NCBI GenBank assembly: GCA_036346355.1
Contig: CM070584.1
Span: forward strand, 52,907,097 to 52,971,096
Direction of reading: 5' to 3'
Source: Rhipidocladum racemiflorum
Lineage: Eukaryota > Streptophyta > Magnoliopsida > Poales > Poaceae
Length of the DNA stretch: 64,000 bases
Part shown: positions 1-13,300 of the stretch, one piece after another
Layout of the letters: each line of letters opens with the position of its first letter
Numbering within the stretch: the stretch's first letter is position 1
Notes under the pieces: generated by a model
What the model was told of the DNA's origin: nothing
The model's database searches: none
The model's input: the letters and a program-made list of their open reading frames with translations, nothing else
Translations under genes and position numbers: made by a program

Positions 1-716
1 CGGCGGAGATCGCCGGAGGAATGGGTGGATCCGAGGGATCTGGGAGGGAGGCGAGGGTGGATCTGAGTCCCCTCTTTCCGTGTGCGTGCCTATTCTAGCG
101 CTTGGTTGGGGTTGGTCATTAACTGCTGGGCGTGAGAATTGAAGGTGGGCGCTGTGCGTGCTGTGTGTGCTGCACCTGCACGTGGTTTCGCGTAAATACG
201 TCACTCAGCCAAGAGGCCTTCTTCTTTGCTGGGAATTCATGCATATCTGCATCACTGAATGTGCATCGAGATGCGTGCATCCAAATTTGAAAATTGAAAT
301 GAGTTGAGAGGGGGGGAGTACTATTCTTGCTCAATGGCTCAGCACAAATCTCAATATGCATTCAGATTCAATGGTGTAGATATGAGTTGTGAATGCAGCC
401 GGTTTTACTCTTTTTTTTTTACTTTCCGGTGTTAACCGATCGAGCAAGCTTAAGCAATTTTGGCTGATCAGCACATCTGAGAATGGTAACCAAATTCCGC
501 AAATATTATAACGCTATGGTGGTGAAGTAGTAGGTGGCATGCCAATGAAGCTGAGGGTAATCTTCACCAAGAGTGAATTTAGCCATAAATCCTCCTAAAA
601 CAAGATTGATCTGCCATTGTTCAATTCAGGTATAGCAACAGATTAGAACCAAACCAATTGCTTTAAGACAACTTTCCACCAAAAAATCAGCCCTGCCTTT
701 GCCGGGGAGCTCTTGC
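1..716. other. Intergenic flank, no gene recognised
   Basis: The first 100 bases are GC-rich and could be the edge of a neighbouring gene, but no frame is convincing. The rest is low-complexity AT-rich DNA with a poly-T run near 410. Confidence 0.4.
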
Positions 717-719
717 TTA

Positions 720-927
720 GGGCCTGTTTAAGGGGGCTGTAGCTTTTCTAAAAGGCTGTTTTTTGCTTTCTAAAATGAAAAACAGTTATAGCTTTTTATA
801 AGATGTTATTTGGCAAACAGCTAATTCCCCTCAGCAATAAGCTACAAAAGCACGTCATGCCTGCTTTTAGCTTTTGCTAGTTAGATGTGGCTTATAAGCC
901 ACTTAAAAACTAACCCGTTTGAGGGGC
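720..927. mobile_element. Tourist-like MITE
   Basis: About 208 bp between TTA duplications (717-719, 928-930). Ends GGGCCTGTTT and ...CGTTTGAGGGGC are only roughly inverted, and the interior is rich in AGCTTTT and its complement. Type inferred from the TSD and end composition. Confidence 0.55.
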
Positions 928-1040
928 TTAGGGCATGCACAATAATTCACAGTTAGTTATCTATAAGAGATACCACATAAAATTTTAAGTGATGTGGAAG
1001 AGAGAGAAGAACAAGAGAGAAACCTGATGTCTACTATTTA

Positions 1041-1271
1041 GGGGGTGTTTGGCAGAGCTCTAGCTCCACCAAATTCTTGGAGTTGGTGGAGCTGGGTATT
1101 CCTAGCTTCACCAAATTCGTGGAGCTAGAGCTGTGGGTATGTTAAGAGTGTTTAGGTGGATCATCTTGTTTACATTTTAGAATAAAATTATAAACTTAAG
1201 TCATTTTATTTCAATCTACAAGTTTCGGCTCTGAGGTGGAGCTGGAATCTGGAGCTCTGCCAAACAGGGCC
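1041..1271 (+). mobile_element. Tourist-like MITE, copy A, TTA duplication
   Basis: 231 bp with clean TTA duplications (1038-1040 and 1272-1274). Terminal inverted repeats TGTTTGGCAGAGCTC and GAGCTCTGCCAAACA (15 bp perfect). The interior repeats GTGGAGCT-type blocks. It is the best copy of a family seen four times in this window (others at 32424, 33385 and 52939). Confidence 0.85.
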
Positions 1272-1769
1272 TTAATAGACAGTCTGTTAATTGAATAAGA
1301 GACCATTACAGACATCTATATAAACGATCTATTGTATGAGTTATTTTCAGTGCTATCTGTAGATAATATAAAAAATGTATTATAAACAGCTGTTATCTAT
1401 ACCATTATACATGATTTTACTAACTTTTCGAAAGCCAAAGCCGGCTTTAAACCCTTCAAACAGGAACCCATTTAGGCTTGTTAGTGCTGAATGGGTTTGG
1501 ATTTCTTCGCTTTCAACTAGCCTAGATACCTCGAGGGGCAAAGGGGGGGGGGGGGGGGGCATGCATGTGCCCATGTCCTTTGATCGTTGTACATCATGTC
1601 ACCCCTTTGCCGAGCAACGCCGCTCATCAAGACATCAACACGCCTCCCACTAATATACGCATTATTATCACCTCATCGAGAAGAAGTCGCCACCTTCAAC
1701 CTTCAGCTCCTGCAGCCAAACTCTCGCAAGCTCAGCTGGTCAGCTCTCGACGCCAGCCAAAGCTGCAGG

Positions 1770-2547
1770 CAGGGTTAACAATTTCGTTTCGGAGTCAATT
1801 TTCGAGCAGGCCTCGGTAGCGAAAATCGTCGAAATTCGCTCGAAATTTGAAAAAAATCGAATGATTGCCGAATTCAAACGTATTTGAAAAGTGGTCAAAT
1901 ACATGAGCGAATTTCCATCGAAAAGCTCGAAATTCGATCGAAAAGTACCGAAATTCGATCGAAAAGCTCGAAATTTCGACGACAGATTTAAAACAATTAA
2001 GAAAAATATAAAAAAATGAGAAAAATTACAAAAAAATTGTTGTAAAATTTGTAAAATGCAATTCACATATTAAAACTTGTCGCATGTCAATACAATTGCA
2101 AAGAAAAGGCATGCATGTAATAAAAATATTAAAATATACCCTATCAAGATAACACTAATATATTAAGAAAATACCATACATTTACTATATTTTCAATAAT
2201 TGAAAGTTGTCACATACCAATACAAGAAAAATTTTCAATATTAGATAACATTAACATATTAAAATATACTTCTAATTTCATTTTTTTTGCCTTTTCTATT
2301 GTCTACAATTTGAATGGCTCAAAAAATCTTTAATTTATTTTTTTTCAAAAAATATTCACACTAGAGGTCATAAAAATATTAATACTTATTTTAGAGAGTT
2401 TTTGGTTAAATTTTCTCAAATTTTTGAAATTTTTTGAATTTAAATTTGAATTTGCTCGATTTTTCGCTCGGTATTAAATTTCGCCGGGGCTCGAAATGTC
2501 GAATTTCGAACGAAATTCGCGAAAGCCGATCGGCTTTGCGAACCCTG
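1770..2547. mobile_element. Non-autonomous hAT-like element
   Basis: 778 bp flanked by perfect 8-bp duplications GCTGCAGG (1762-1769, 2548-2555). Short inverted ends CAGGGTT and AACCCTG. Subterminal stretches are dense in TCGAAA / TTTCGA motifs in both orientations and the middle is very AT-rich. No transposase. The 8-bp TSD and CAGGG end support hAT. Confidence 0.8.
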
Positions 2548-2877
2548 GCTGCAGGTTTTTCGAGGATCGCAGGCGCAGCTACCCTCCACACCGATTCATT
2601 CTCCTGGCGCGCATCCATGCGTTTAACATCTATTGGCCGCTTGGTTTTAAGGCACATCACTTTGTATCCGAGGGCAAATCTGTAATTTGGGGGCATCTGT
2701 ACTCTCAAAATGCTTAATGTAAATTATGATGGCCCCATTAGGGACCCATTACCCTTCGTGATAACCCTTGATTGCATTCATGTATCCTTTCGCGGCCATG
2801 CGAGCTGTCTCATCCATCATGCATTATGCACTATTGAAAATTGGAGCATTATCTTCTCTCGCACATCACACGTGCAT

Positions 2878-3886
2878 GGGAAAATTGAAAGAATGACATT
2901 CAATTGGACTGCCCCGGACAGAATAACATTAAATTGGTCTGCCATTCGCGAAATAACACCGTGCACCCTAATTTCATCGTGGAATGACATTTTTGGTATT
3001 TTTTAATGTTTTCTTCCATTTCCCTCTCCATTTTCTCTCATTTTAGACATGAAATGACCAACTTACCCCTCTCTTCTTCTTCTACCTCTGTCTCTCTCCT
3101 TCCCTCTCGTCTCTCTCCTCCTCCTTCGATTTTGGAATTGAATTGAGACTATGGCAAGTGGGCCCTTCTTTGTCATAGGGTGGAGCATCTTCTTCAAGCT
3201 TCATCCATGGCCAAAGAAAGCAGTGAGCTAGAGCTCCCTAGGGCGCCGGCCATGGAGGGCCCGAGGGTGGCCGTGTGGGGAAAATGGAGAGGGGCGCTGG
3301 TCCGGCTGACCGTGGCATGGCCGAGATGGCCGCAGCGAGAACAGCGTCGGTGTGGCGGCGCTCGAGCCCTCAGCGGCCTTGGCAGCATGAGCGGCCGGCG
3401 AGCCGGCGAAGCGGTGGCGCTGCTTGGCGAGGAGGAAGCCATGAGCAGCCGAGGCCGGCGATGAGAAAGCGGCGGCGCTGCGCGCTCATGGCGATGGCGG
3501 TGGCGCCGCGTGGCGGCGGCGTGGAAACCCAGCGGAGGCTGGCGGCAGCTGCCGTGAGGCCGGCTGGCAGGGAGGCCCGGCCGGCCGATCGGCCGGGCCG
3601 GAGCGGCGTCACCGTCGGGTCGCCCCCGTGGAGCAGGAAGGGAGGAGGAGAGAGACGGGAGGGAAGGAGAGAGACAGAGGTAGAAGAAGAAGAGAGGGGT
3701 AAGTTGGTCATTTCATGTCTAAAATGAGAGAAAATGGAGAGGGAAATGGAATAAAACATTAAAAATGCCGAAAATGTCATTCCACAATGAAATTAGAGTG
3801 CACGGTGTCATTTCACGAAAGACAGACCAATTTAATGTTATTCTGTCCGGGGCAGTTCAATTGAGTGTCATTCATTCAATTTTCCC
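2878..3886. mobile_element. Mutator-like element with long TIRs (possible Pack-MULE)
   Basis: 1,009 bp flanked by a perfect 9-bp duplication CACGTGCAT (2869-2877, 3887-3895), the Mutator hallmark. Terminal inverted repeats are about 250 bp (2878 to about 3126, and about 3640 to 3886) and closely matching. Between them lies about 500 bp of very GC-rich DNA with open frames on both strands (for example 3275-3727 plus), unlike the AT-rich surroundings. No transposase. The GC-rich core may be captured host exon sequence, but I cannot name a source gene. Confidence 0.85.
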
Positions 3887-3895
3887 CACGTGCAT

Positions 3896-4393
3896 CGGTA
3901 CAGAGTGACGAGGTGGATTCCATCCTATGGCAAGGAGGAGATGGAAGCGCAATAGGCATAAAGATAGAATGGTGAAAGAGGTGATTTGAGAATAAAATAA
4001 GCAATTTCGTATTGATGATCTCAAGTTTAGGTGACCTCTTCTAACTCTTGGAACACATCACCAACACCCTTCATAGAAATCAGTATCTGCCTTCTCCTCA
4101 GATAATTGATGTCGGATTTTCGGCATTGTTAGGTGAACTAATTTTTTTGAGATACCTCCAGTTCTGCCTGGATAGTTTCCCCTCTAAAGTGTTCAAATTT
4201 ACACAGTATGAGGACCAAGAAAACATGTAACTGAGACCAAAAAGCAGTGCAACAATGTTTGTCAGGGAACCACCCACCATTTTGTGAGAGATTTTTACCT
4301 CAGGGGCAAAAAGAAATAGCAGGCTCCTGAAGTAACAAAAGGACATCTAAGAGGGGCTATGGCAGATGGTTTGGCTTCCACTCCTGTCCCTCT
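3896..4393. other. LPD 3' flank / probable 3' UTR
   Basis: No coding region. The bases just downstream of the LPD stop (4394, read on the minus strand) should be its 3' UTR; I could not place a poly(A) site securely. Confidence 0.5.
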
Positions 4394-7300
4394 CTAAGCT
4401 GCAACTGGCTCGTTTACGGAATGAGAAACACCTGTATCAACCTGTTGAAAAAAAAACATCATAACATACAGTTTTCCAGATTTTGTCCCAAATAATTCTA
4501 AACATAACAACAATAAATAAGGCATATATATACCTTGGCAGCTTTGAAGAGCTCATCCAGAACTTCAGACAAAGTTGGGTGCGCATGAACAGCAAACTTG
4601 ATGTCCTGCAAGGAGCAGACAGTTATGAGCAAATAAGCTTTATCACTGTATAAAAGTTAAATACACTACATAAATAACAAAATGCCTGGCACACTTACCT
4701 GTACACGAGTTCCTAGGGCAATGGCATTTGATGCCTCATGGATGAGATCAGCAGCATGCAAACCAAATATGTGAACACCAAGAATTTCTCCAGTGTCAGG
4801 TCGGTAAATCATCTGCAGCGAAAAGAGAGTACATGTCACTTTCAAGTAAGTCCATGCAACTGATGCAAACTACTCCTTAGCATGATGCAAACTCCTCCTT
4901 AGCATTAGCCTGACTGTTATATCCATCGCAAGCCACCATAGCAATTATAAGAAGCAACTTAATTTTAGAATATAATAGGATAGAAAAATAGGATTACCTT
5001 AGCAAGTCCATCTCCTTCATTTTCCGCCAGAGCCTTTGTGTTTGCCTTAAAGCTGGTTTTAACAACACTTACTTCAAATCCTTCCCTATCAGCCTTTTCT
5101 CTCGCTTGTGGCTGCAAATTTTAAGAGGAACTTCATTAGGGAATTATAAAGAATTTGCACTGTCACAAAAGTACAGGATTGATTAAGAATTGTGACTTTA
5201 ACTGTTCATTCAAACACAACTAAAACAAACAATCAACTTCTCTACAACACATTTGCTACTTTATTTATGAAAAGGTTGCAAGATCATTTCACTTTACCGA
5301 GCAGGTTACAATTATGTTGAGCAGAGGTTAAGATTGGAGTAAGAAATTTGACTAACCTCTGTCAGCCCAACCATACTGATCTCAGGGTGAGTGAAACAGG
5401 CAGCCGGGATACTTAGATGATTTAGGATGTTGTCCTTCCCAGAGATTTGCTCGACAACTATATTCAGATGAGAATTTACTTATCAAACAACTACATTAAT
5501 TTGCAGCAAAACATGCATAGAAGTAAAAAGTGAACAAATTATCTACCTGAGATTCCTTGTGCGCTGGCTGCATGAGCAAGCATGAGTTTGCCATTGGCAT
5601 CTCCAATGCAATACAAATTCGGAACCTGCATAATAATAGATGTTTATGTCGCAATAAGTCATGCTCCGGATTTTCATTTTATTTTTTTGCAAAGGAAGAC
5701 AACAGTAAAAATGATACATGGTACTCCCTCCGTACTAAAATAGACTATACAGGATCGCGCGCGTTGTCACGCCGTGCGAAATTTGATCCAAGTTTTTTTT
5801 TCTGAAAAAAGGTAGGAGGATCTAAACGTTTTTTTTGTTCTCTTGGTTTTTTTTAAAAAAATTACGCTAGGTAGGAACCATCGACGAATTTGCGTAACAA
5901 CAGTCCTTTTTGCAAAAAAAAAAATGAATAATACATGACGGGTCTGCTTTTCCCGGGAAAAACAGAGAAATAATCCTCTTTTGCCGAATTTAACACCCTA
6001 TGCGTTCATCGGGTAATAATACATGTTTTGGAAAATATTAGAGATCGAGTTGCAAAAAAAAACTCTAGAGATAGAGCTGTACACATATTTCTTTTGACGA
6101 AATTGTTTTTTTGGGAAAAACAGAGAAATGACTTGGACGCAAGGAACGGGGGCCTGTTTGTATCTTTTTTGGACCTAAGCGCTATTCCGAAAAATTAGAA
6201 AAGTGCTCGTTCGAGATTTGTATTTAACGGGATTTTTTTCGTAAAATAACGAAGGAGGGACCTAAACGCTATTCTAAAGAACGCATGGTCTATTGTGAAA
6301 AAACAGCTTTTACACTCACAGGTTTGGGGAAAAAAAATAAAAAATGTGGAGGGCTTTTTTGTAATTTTACAGGGACCTATCCGTAATTTGGAGAAAGCCG
6401 AGGGGCTTTTTTGCAAAAAGCCAGGGAGGTGCCGTGGAGGCCTTGGTTGGCCTCCAAATATTCCCCATATAATAGAGTTGATATTTGTTTTAGAGTCTGT
6501 GCAGTCAAACTTTTAAAATTTTGACCAGAAATAAACACAAACTTGTTCTGGTTTGCCACATGGAAACATTGTTAATAGAGTTATCAAAAGTACTTACATA
6601 TCATTAGATATTTTAGTGATTTTCATTAACAAATAATTAGAACAAAAGAAATAGTCAAAGGTGTGTATCGGTGACCATGTTGATGTCTAGAACGGCAAGT
6701 AAAAGAAGAATAGAGGTACTATGTAATTTAGCATACCACATTGTTATCTGCATCCATAACTTGCATCCGCTCATCAACAGGAACAAAACCACGTTGTGCA
6801 ACAACATTGATCTGAGGAAAAAGCATATCATTTATACATTTATTATATTTAAACTGTATATTCTGACAGCAAACATTTTCATGTACGCACATTTTCCAAG
6901 CCAAGTCCTTTGGTGAATGGTGCCCTTCCAGTAGCTATAAGCGCTGCATCCACCTGTGAACACAAAGTCCCACTTTTTCAGATGAAATTAAGTTACCGTA
7001 AGAAAACAGCAGAATGTTGTTTAGTAGCATCCATGGGCTAAACAATATTCTAACTAATAAAAGAGAAGCTAGTATAAATAATGCAAATGCCTGACTCTCT
7101 TGTACTGAAAACAGTACCGGCTTAAGGATGTTTCTGCTGTCCCTATCCAGCACTTGTATACCGAGTGGTACTTCTCAAAATATAACACTATAACCATCAA
7201 ATTAACTAGTACATAGTGCTCAAATTATTCCCACAAATATCTCAAATATTTTGGGACCACCAGTTTGAACAATTCATAACCAGCAATGTTGGTTAACAGT

Positions 7301-10300
7301 TGAATCTAGGCTGACAGATTGACAATGAAATATATATTTCATAGTGGTGCACAGCTATTGTTCCATATGTCATCCCACTCAAGACAATATACTGATACAG
7401 ATAGTCAAAGAGTTTGTGTTTCCTATCCCAAAAGTCATGTCTTCCAAAAAAATTTTTTGCAGAAACCATCTACCATAAAAACTGAAGGGGAAAAGGAAGC
7501 TTTCTACTGTCTTTTACCTCAAGTGTTTCCTTGTGTTCCTTTGTCTTAGCATCAATCAACTCTATCAACACAGGGTTACCATCCTTTGCTGGGGTAATCT
7601 AGAGACATGAATACTTCAAGGTGTAAATTACTCAAAAATGTCTGAAGACTATACATTATTGAGAGAGCTTGAGTACAAGCTGAAGTTAACCTTGCTTGCA
7701 AAGACACTAGTGTGATAGTCGATTTTACGAGAATTGATAAGAATCCTCTGGGCCAATTTTGCAATCTCAGGATCAAAACCAGGCATTAATTGATCAAGAG
7801 CTTCAACAAAAGTAACCTATCCAATCAAATTTTGTGTAAGTGCATGCAAAACTTCATATGATGACAACAAAATTCAATCATACAACAATGCATAATGCAG
7901 TTCATCCTCACATTCTGCCATACATGTCAACCAATCATCACACCTTTTGACTTTAGCATCAGATTCAAATAATATAGAAGAGGCCCACTATATGCAAAGA
8001 AGAGCAGATCCACATAATCAAGTGATATAAAAATATACAACTGCAAGAGAAGTATGCTACTATTCAGTTTGCCCTTGGCCCTGCAATTACTTAACTAACG
8101 GACAGGGTACCATCAAGCGATTAATTGTTATGCCGATGACTAATAGGAATTTAAAGGGCAATTAGTGCTCATAATTATATTACAAGTATTTGAAGTTCAT
8201 AAAATAATACTTTAATTGTTAAAGATAATGGCAATGTTACTGTCAACACTACTATATAAGCTTTAAGTCATTTTTAATTGAGCAACATCTAAATACCAAG
8301 CTTGTGTGTTGCTACATCAATCTCCATGCTAAAAATAAAGTACAACAATAGTACAAGAAAGTGTTACTCAGTTCAACGTCTACATAATACACATCATGTA
8401 AACTATTACACTAACTGATGCAGCACAAATTAGAAGACCCTAATTTGTACCCAAGCTTGGCCCGATCTGATACGTGCCTCTGCTCTGGCCTGCTCGAACG
8501 CCCTCGTCCCTGGACGGTTTCCCGGCCGGAAGCTCTGACTCGAGGAAGACCTCGACGTCGCCAGGGTTCAGGTAACACGGCTGTTGTCGGAGCCACCGCC
8601 TAGGACTAGTAATTGCGGCAACAAAACCAGTCTGCCCCTTTTCTTATTTCTTCTTCCAATATATAAGGCCTCAAGGACCCCTAACAATCCTTACTAAGGG
8701 AGGAAACAGAGAAGGATTCCGTTTCCTAAATTGATCCAACAGGATCTTTATTCTAACAAGGAAACCTACTGAAATACGAATAAGAAAATACGAATAGGAA
8801 AATACTATCCAAGTCCTGAACCGGACTCTTCTAAACTCTCTTCTTTCTATAATAGACTTTATCATAACTCTGGCGCATAACATCACTCTCCCCTTGGAAA
8901 CCCAGCTTGTCCTCAAGCTGAAGGTCAGGGAATGAACGCCGAAGGACCGAGGCATCCGTCCAGGTAGCTTCGTCCTGTGGTTGGCCGGTCCAGTGGACTA
9001 ACAGTTGGCGTGTGCCTTGGTGAAAACGTTGGCCCAGCAATGCGTAAGGCTCCCGTGAAACTTCGACCGGAATGGGGGACACCACCTCTGGTAGATCTGG
9101 AACCTCGGTTGGAGTAATGCCTTTGAATTGTTTGAGAAGAGACACATGAAAGACATTGTGGAGTCTGGAATCCTTAGGCAATGTTAAGCGATAAGCGACT
9201 GGGCCAATTCGAGCTTCCACTTGGTAAGGTCCAAAGTAACGAGCTGCCAGCTTGTGAGATGGGGTGGGGCGTACCGAGTGTTGGCGGTGCGGTTGCAAGC
9301 GTAACCATACCCATGAGCCTTCGTCAAATTGCACTTCTCTGTGTTTGGTATCGTAGCGTTGCTTCATACGATTCTGAGCTAGTAATAGATGATTGCGAGC
9401 CTGAGCAAGCAGTGTGTCCCGATCCACCAAGCGACAATCCACTTCATCAATAGCGGTTATTCCTTGTTGGTATGGTAGTAAGGCTGGTGGTTTACGTCCG
9501 TATACCAACTCAAAGGGTGTCATCTTGTGAGCGGAGTGGAAGGATGTGTTAAAACAAAATTCGGCCCATGGAAGCCATTTTGCCCAAGATGACGGGTTGT
9601 CGGTGGTGAGACACCTAAGGTACATCTCAACGGTTCGGTTAACCACCTCTGTTTGGCCATCTGTTTGCGGATGGTATGCCGTGGAGAAAAGGAGCGTTGT
9701 CCCACTGCGTTTGAATAGGTCTTGCCAGAATGCACTGAGAAAAATAGGGTCACGATCTGAAACGATGGATTCCGGAATGCCGTGTAAGCGAACCACTTGA
9801 TCAAAGAACAGAGATGCGACGGCCGCAGCTGTTGTTGGTTTGGTGAGTGCCAAAAAATGAGAGTACTTAGAGAGCCTGTCCACCACAACCAATATGGCTG
9901 TTTTGCCACCGGACTTGGGTAAGGTCGTGATGAAATCCATCGAAATGTCAGCCCACACTTGCTTTGGAATAGGAAGGGGTTGGAGAAGGCCTGCCGGGGA
10001 TAGCGTACTTGTCTTATGGCGCTGACACACATGACATTGTGCAATATAAGATTCCACCTGTTTGCGTTGGTTGGCCCAATAGAACTCCTTTCAAGACGGT
10101 ATAATGTCTTTTGCACCCCTTCATGGGTAAGGTCATGTCTTGAGGATATGATTGTGGGCACCAGAGGTGAATCAGCAGGCACAAAAAGGCGAGTCCCTCT
10201 GTAGACGAGACCATTTGATGCGCTCCATTGCTTGCTCGGTTTGGTAGCTGGACTGCCTTCATTACCGGTGGCCGAATTATCCTTGCAAATCTGGACGGTT

Positions 10301-13300
10301 GGTTGTTCAGTAGTGGAAAGCGCAGGTAGCTGGCCGAGTGATGTACCGGAAGTAGGGAGCGAAGCATGAAGGCGCCGAACTTCAGAATGTTGGCGCAACT
10401 CCTGAAGCCAGTCAGTGTTTGTGAGTCCCACCGGCAAGGAAAGGGCTTCGCACGATGGTTCTTCGGCATGGATGCGTGACAGTGCGTCGGCCACGACGTT
10501 TGTCTTGCCGGGCTTGTATTCTACGCGGAAATCAAACCCCATAAGCTTACTTAACCAATGCTGCTGTGGTGGCGTGATGAGGGCCTGCTCCAATAAGTAT
10601 TTAAGGCTTCCATGATCAGTGCGGACAAGAAAAGATTGCCCCCAAAGGTATGGCCTCCAATGACGCACTGCTTTGGACAAGCCAATGAGTTCACGCTCGT
10701 AGGCTGCCAGTTTGACATGTCGGGCTGCGAGTTGTCGACTAAAATAGGCGATTGGGTGGCCGTGTTGCTGTAGAACGGCTCCAATGCCTGTTCCCGAAGC
10801 ATCACACTCAACCACAAAAGGAGTGGAGAAGTCGGGCATTTGTAATACAGGGGCGGTCATCAAGACTTGTTGTAATTTGGAGAAGGCCCTGTCGGCTGTA
10901 GGGGTCCATTGGAAACTATTGTGGCGCAACAACAGTGTTAGTGGTGCGGCAATGGTGGCGTAATCTTTAATGAAGCGTCGGTAATACCCTGTGAGGCCTA
11001 GAAAACCACGTAAGGCTGTCACGGTACCAGGCCGCGGCCAAGATGCAATGGCCTGTAGTTTTGTTGGATCCGCCGCCACGCCCTCTCCGGAGATGATGTG
11101 TCCCAAATAGCCGATGGAGCATTGAGCAAAGGCACATTTGGACTTCTTCAAGAAGAGTTGATGTTCGTGAAGACGACCCAAAACCAGACGTAAATGGGTG
11201 CAATGGTCTTCCTTGTTGCGGCTGTAGATCAAGATATCATCAAAGAAAACCAACACGAATTTGCGAAGAAAGTCGTGTAATATCTCGTTCATGAGGGCCT
11301 GAAATGTGGATGGCGCATTAGACAATCCAAATGGCATGACAAGGAATTCATAATGTCCATGATGTGTCCGGAATGCTGTTTTTTCAATATCCTCCTCATG
11401 CATCCGGACTTGGTGATAACCCGAACGAAGATCCAATTTGGAAAAAAGTGTGGCCTGTCCCAACTCATCCAGAAGTTCTTCGACCACCGGAATTGGAAAC
11501 CGGTCTTTAATGGTGTGGTTATTGAGCTCCCGGTAGTCCACACAAAAGCGCCACGATCCATCGGCCTTTTTTACGAGAAGTACTGGAGAGAAGGGTGATC
11601 GGCTGACCCGAATGAGGCCCTGTTGGAGCATGGTAGCACATTGTCGCTCGATTTCATCCTTTTGTCGATATGGGTAGCGATAGGGTCGCACCACGATAGG
11701 GTCTGTACCTGTGGCCAAGCGAATGCGATGGTCACATGGTCTAGCCGGTGGTAGTCCTTGGGGGTCTGTAAAGATGTCTTCAAAGCAGGATAGAAGCTCC
11801 TGGAGTGAGTTCTGGGCTGTTACTGACTGAAGCATGTGGAGGTGGTGCCGACTCGGAAGTCCTTGGAGCGTGATTGGTTGTCGTTGGAATGTAAAGGTCA
11901 TGGTCAGGTTTTTAAAATTCCATTGAATATCGCCTAGTGTGCGAAGCCATTGAATACCCAGAACAACATCAAAACCATCCAGAGGAATGATGAGGAATGG
12001 CGCCTGAAAGGTGTTCCCTTGGATGCTGAATTGTGTGTCAGGGACTGTTCCCAAACAGGGAAGGTGGCTGCCGCCTGCCACCACCACCTGTTGTGTCGTG
12101 TCTGATACTGTCCAGGACCCAGGTAGGGCTGCGGTACCACTGATAAAGTTGTGCGTACTGCCGCTGTCGATGAGTGTGAGCAGGGAACGACCCCAGATAT
12201 GTAGTTGGACCTGCATTGTGGTGCCTTGCTTTGGTGCGCGCACGGCCATCAGAGATAGGGAGGGTTCTTCTTCCTCTGGGTTGTTGGTTTCTGTATGTTG
12301 GTCTTCTGTTTCATCATCTCGGAGTTCCAGATGAAAGAGGCGCTTGCATCGATGCGTCCTGGTGTAGACCTCGTCGCAATTATAGCAAAGTCCTTTAGCC
12401 CGCCGATCCGCCAATTGATCTGCACTGAGTCGGAGGCGGAATGGAGATGATGTACTCTGTGTGCTTGTAGCTGGTGTGGAGACCGTCCCTTGGCGGTTAG
12501 AAACGCCTGCTGACACTCCAACAGAGCCCGTAGCAGGTTGTTTGGATTCTCCAACCCGTCCATTGGCTTCCGTTGCTCCTGGAAGCCAAGGTGAGCTTGG
12601 TGTGATGCCTATATTCTTGCTGGAGGAAGGACGGAAGCGAGCTGTGGAGCCAATGCCTAACTGTGCAGCTTCGGCTAGCCACGCATCTTTCCTGTTTTCT
12701 GCATCTCGTGCACAGCTGATGGCGTCGGCGAGATCCCTTGGTCGATCCCGGCGGACATCTCCGGCCAGGGCGACTGAAAGTCCTGCAGTGAATGTCTCAA
12801 TTTGGTCGGCCCGGCGCATGCGCGGTGTGCGTGCCAGGAGACGCTGGAATTCCTTGGCGTAAGCATCCACGCGAGAGCTCCCCTGCTTTAGATTGACTAA
12901 ATCACCCAGAGGGCCGGCACTGGCAGAACGAGTGAAGCGTTTGGCGAATGTATCATGGAAGTCTTCCCACTGGATGAACCGCTCCTCCATTTGCCAGTTG
13001 TCCAGTACTTCAAGGGCTTCACCTCGGAGATGAATGCCTGCTACCTCCACCCACTCCTCTGGTGGAATTCGATGGAAGCGGAGGAACCTTTCGCATTGGC
13101 GTAACCACCCCAAGGGGTCCTCTGCTCCATCATACTCGGAGAGATCGAAGCGAGGTGGGCGCGGGGTCCAGCGGCGGTCGTCGTCCTCTGTTCTTCCGCC
13201 GCGTCGCTGGCGCCCTCGAGCTCCGTCGGGATCGTCCGGAGGATAGTGCGGCGTGGCCCCATAGGAACCCGCTGGTGGTCGTTCTTCTGAATCCGTTCGT

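Noticed and set aside
3180..3780. Several overlapping open frames on both strands as a gene
   Set aside because: They lie in the GC-rich core and TIR of a Mutator-like element. Openness is due to base composition and no domain is recognisable.
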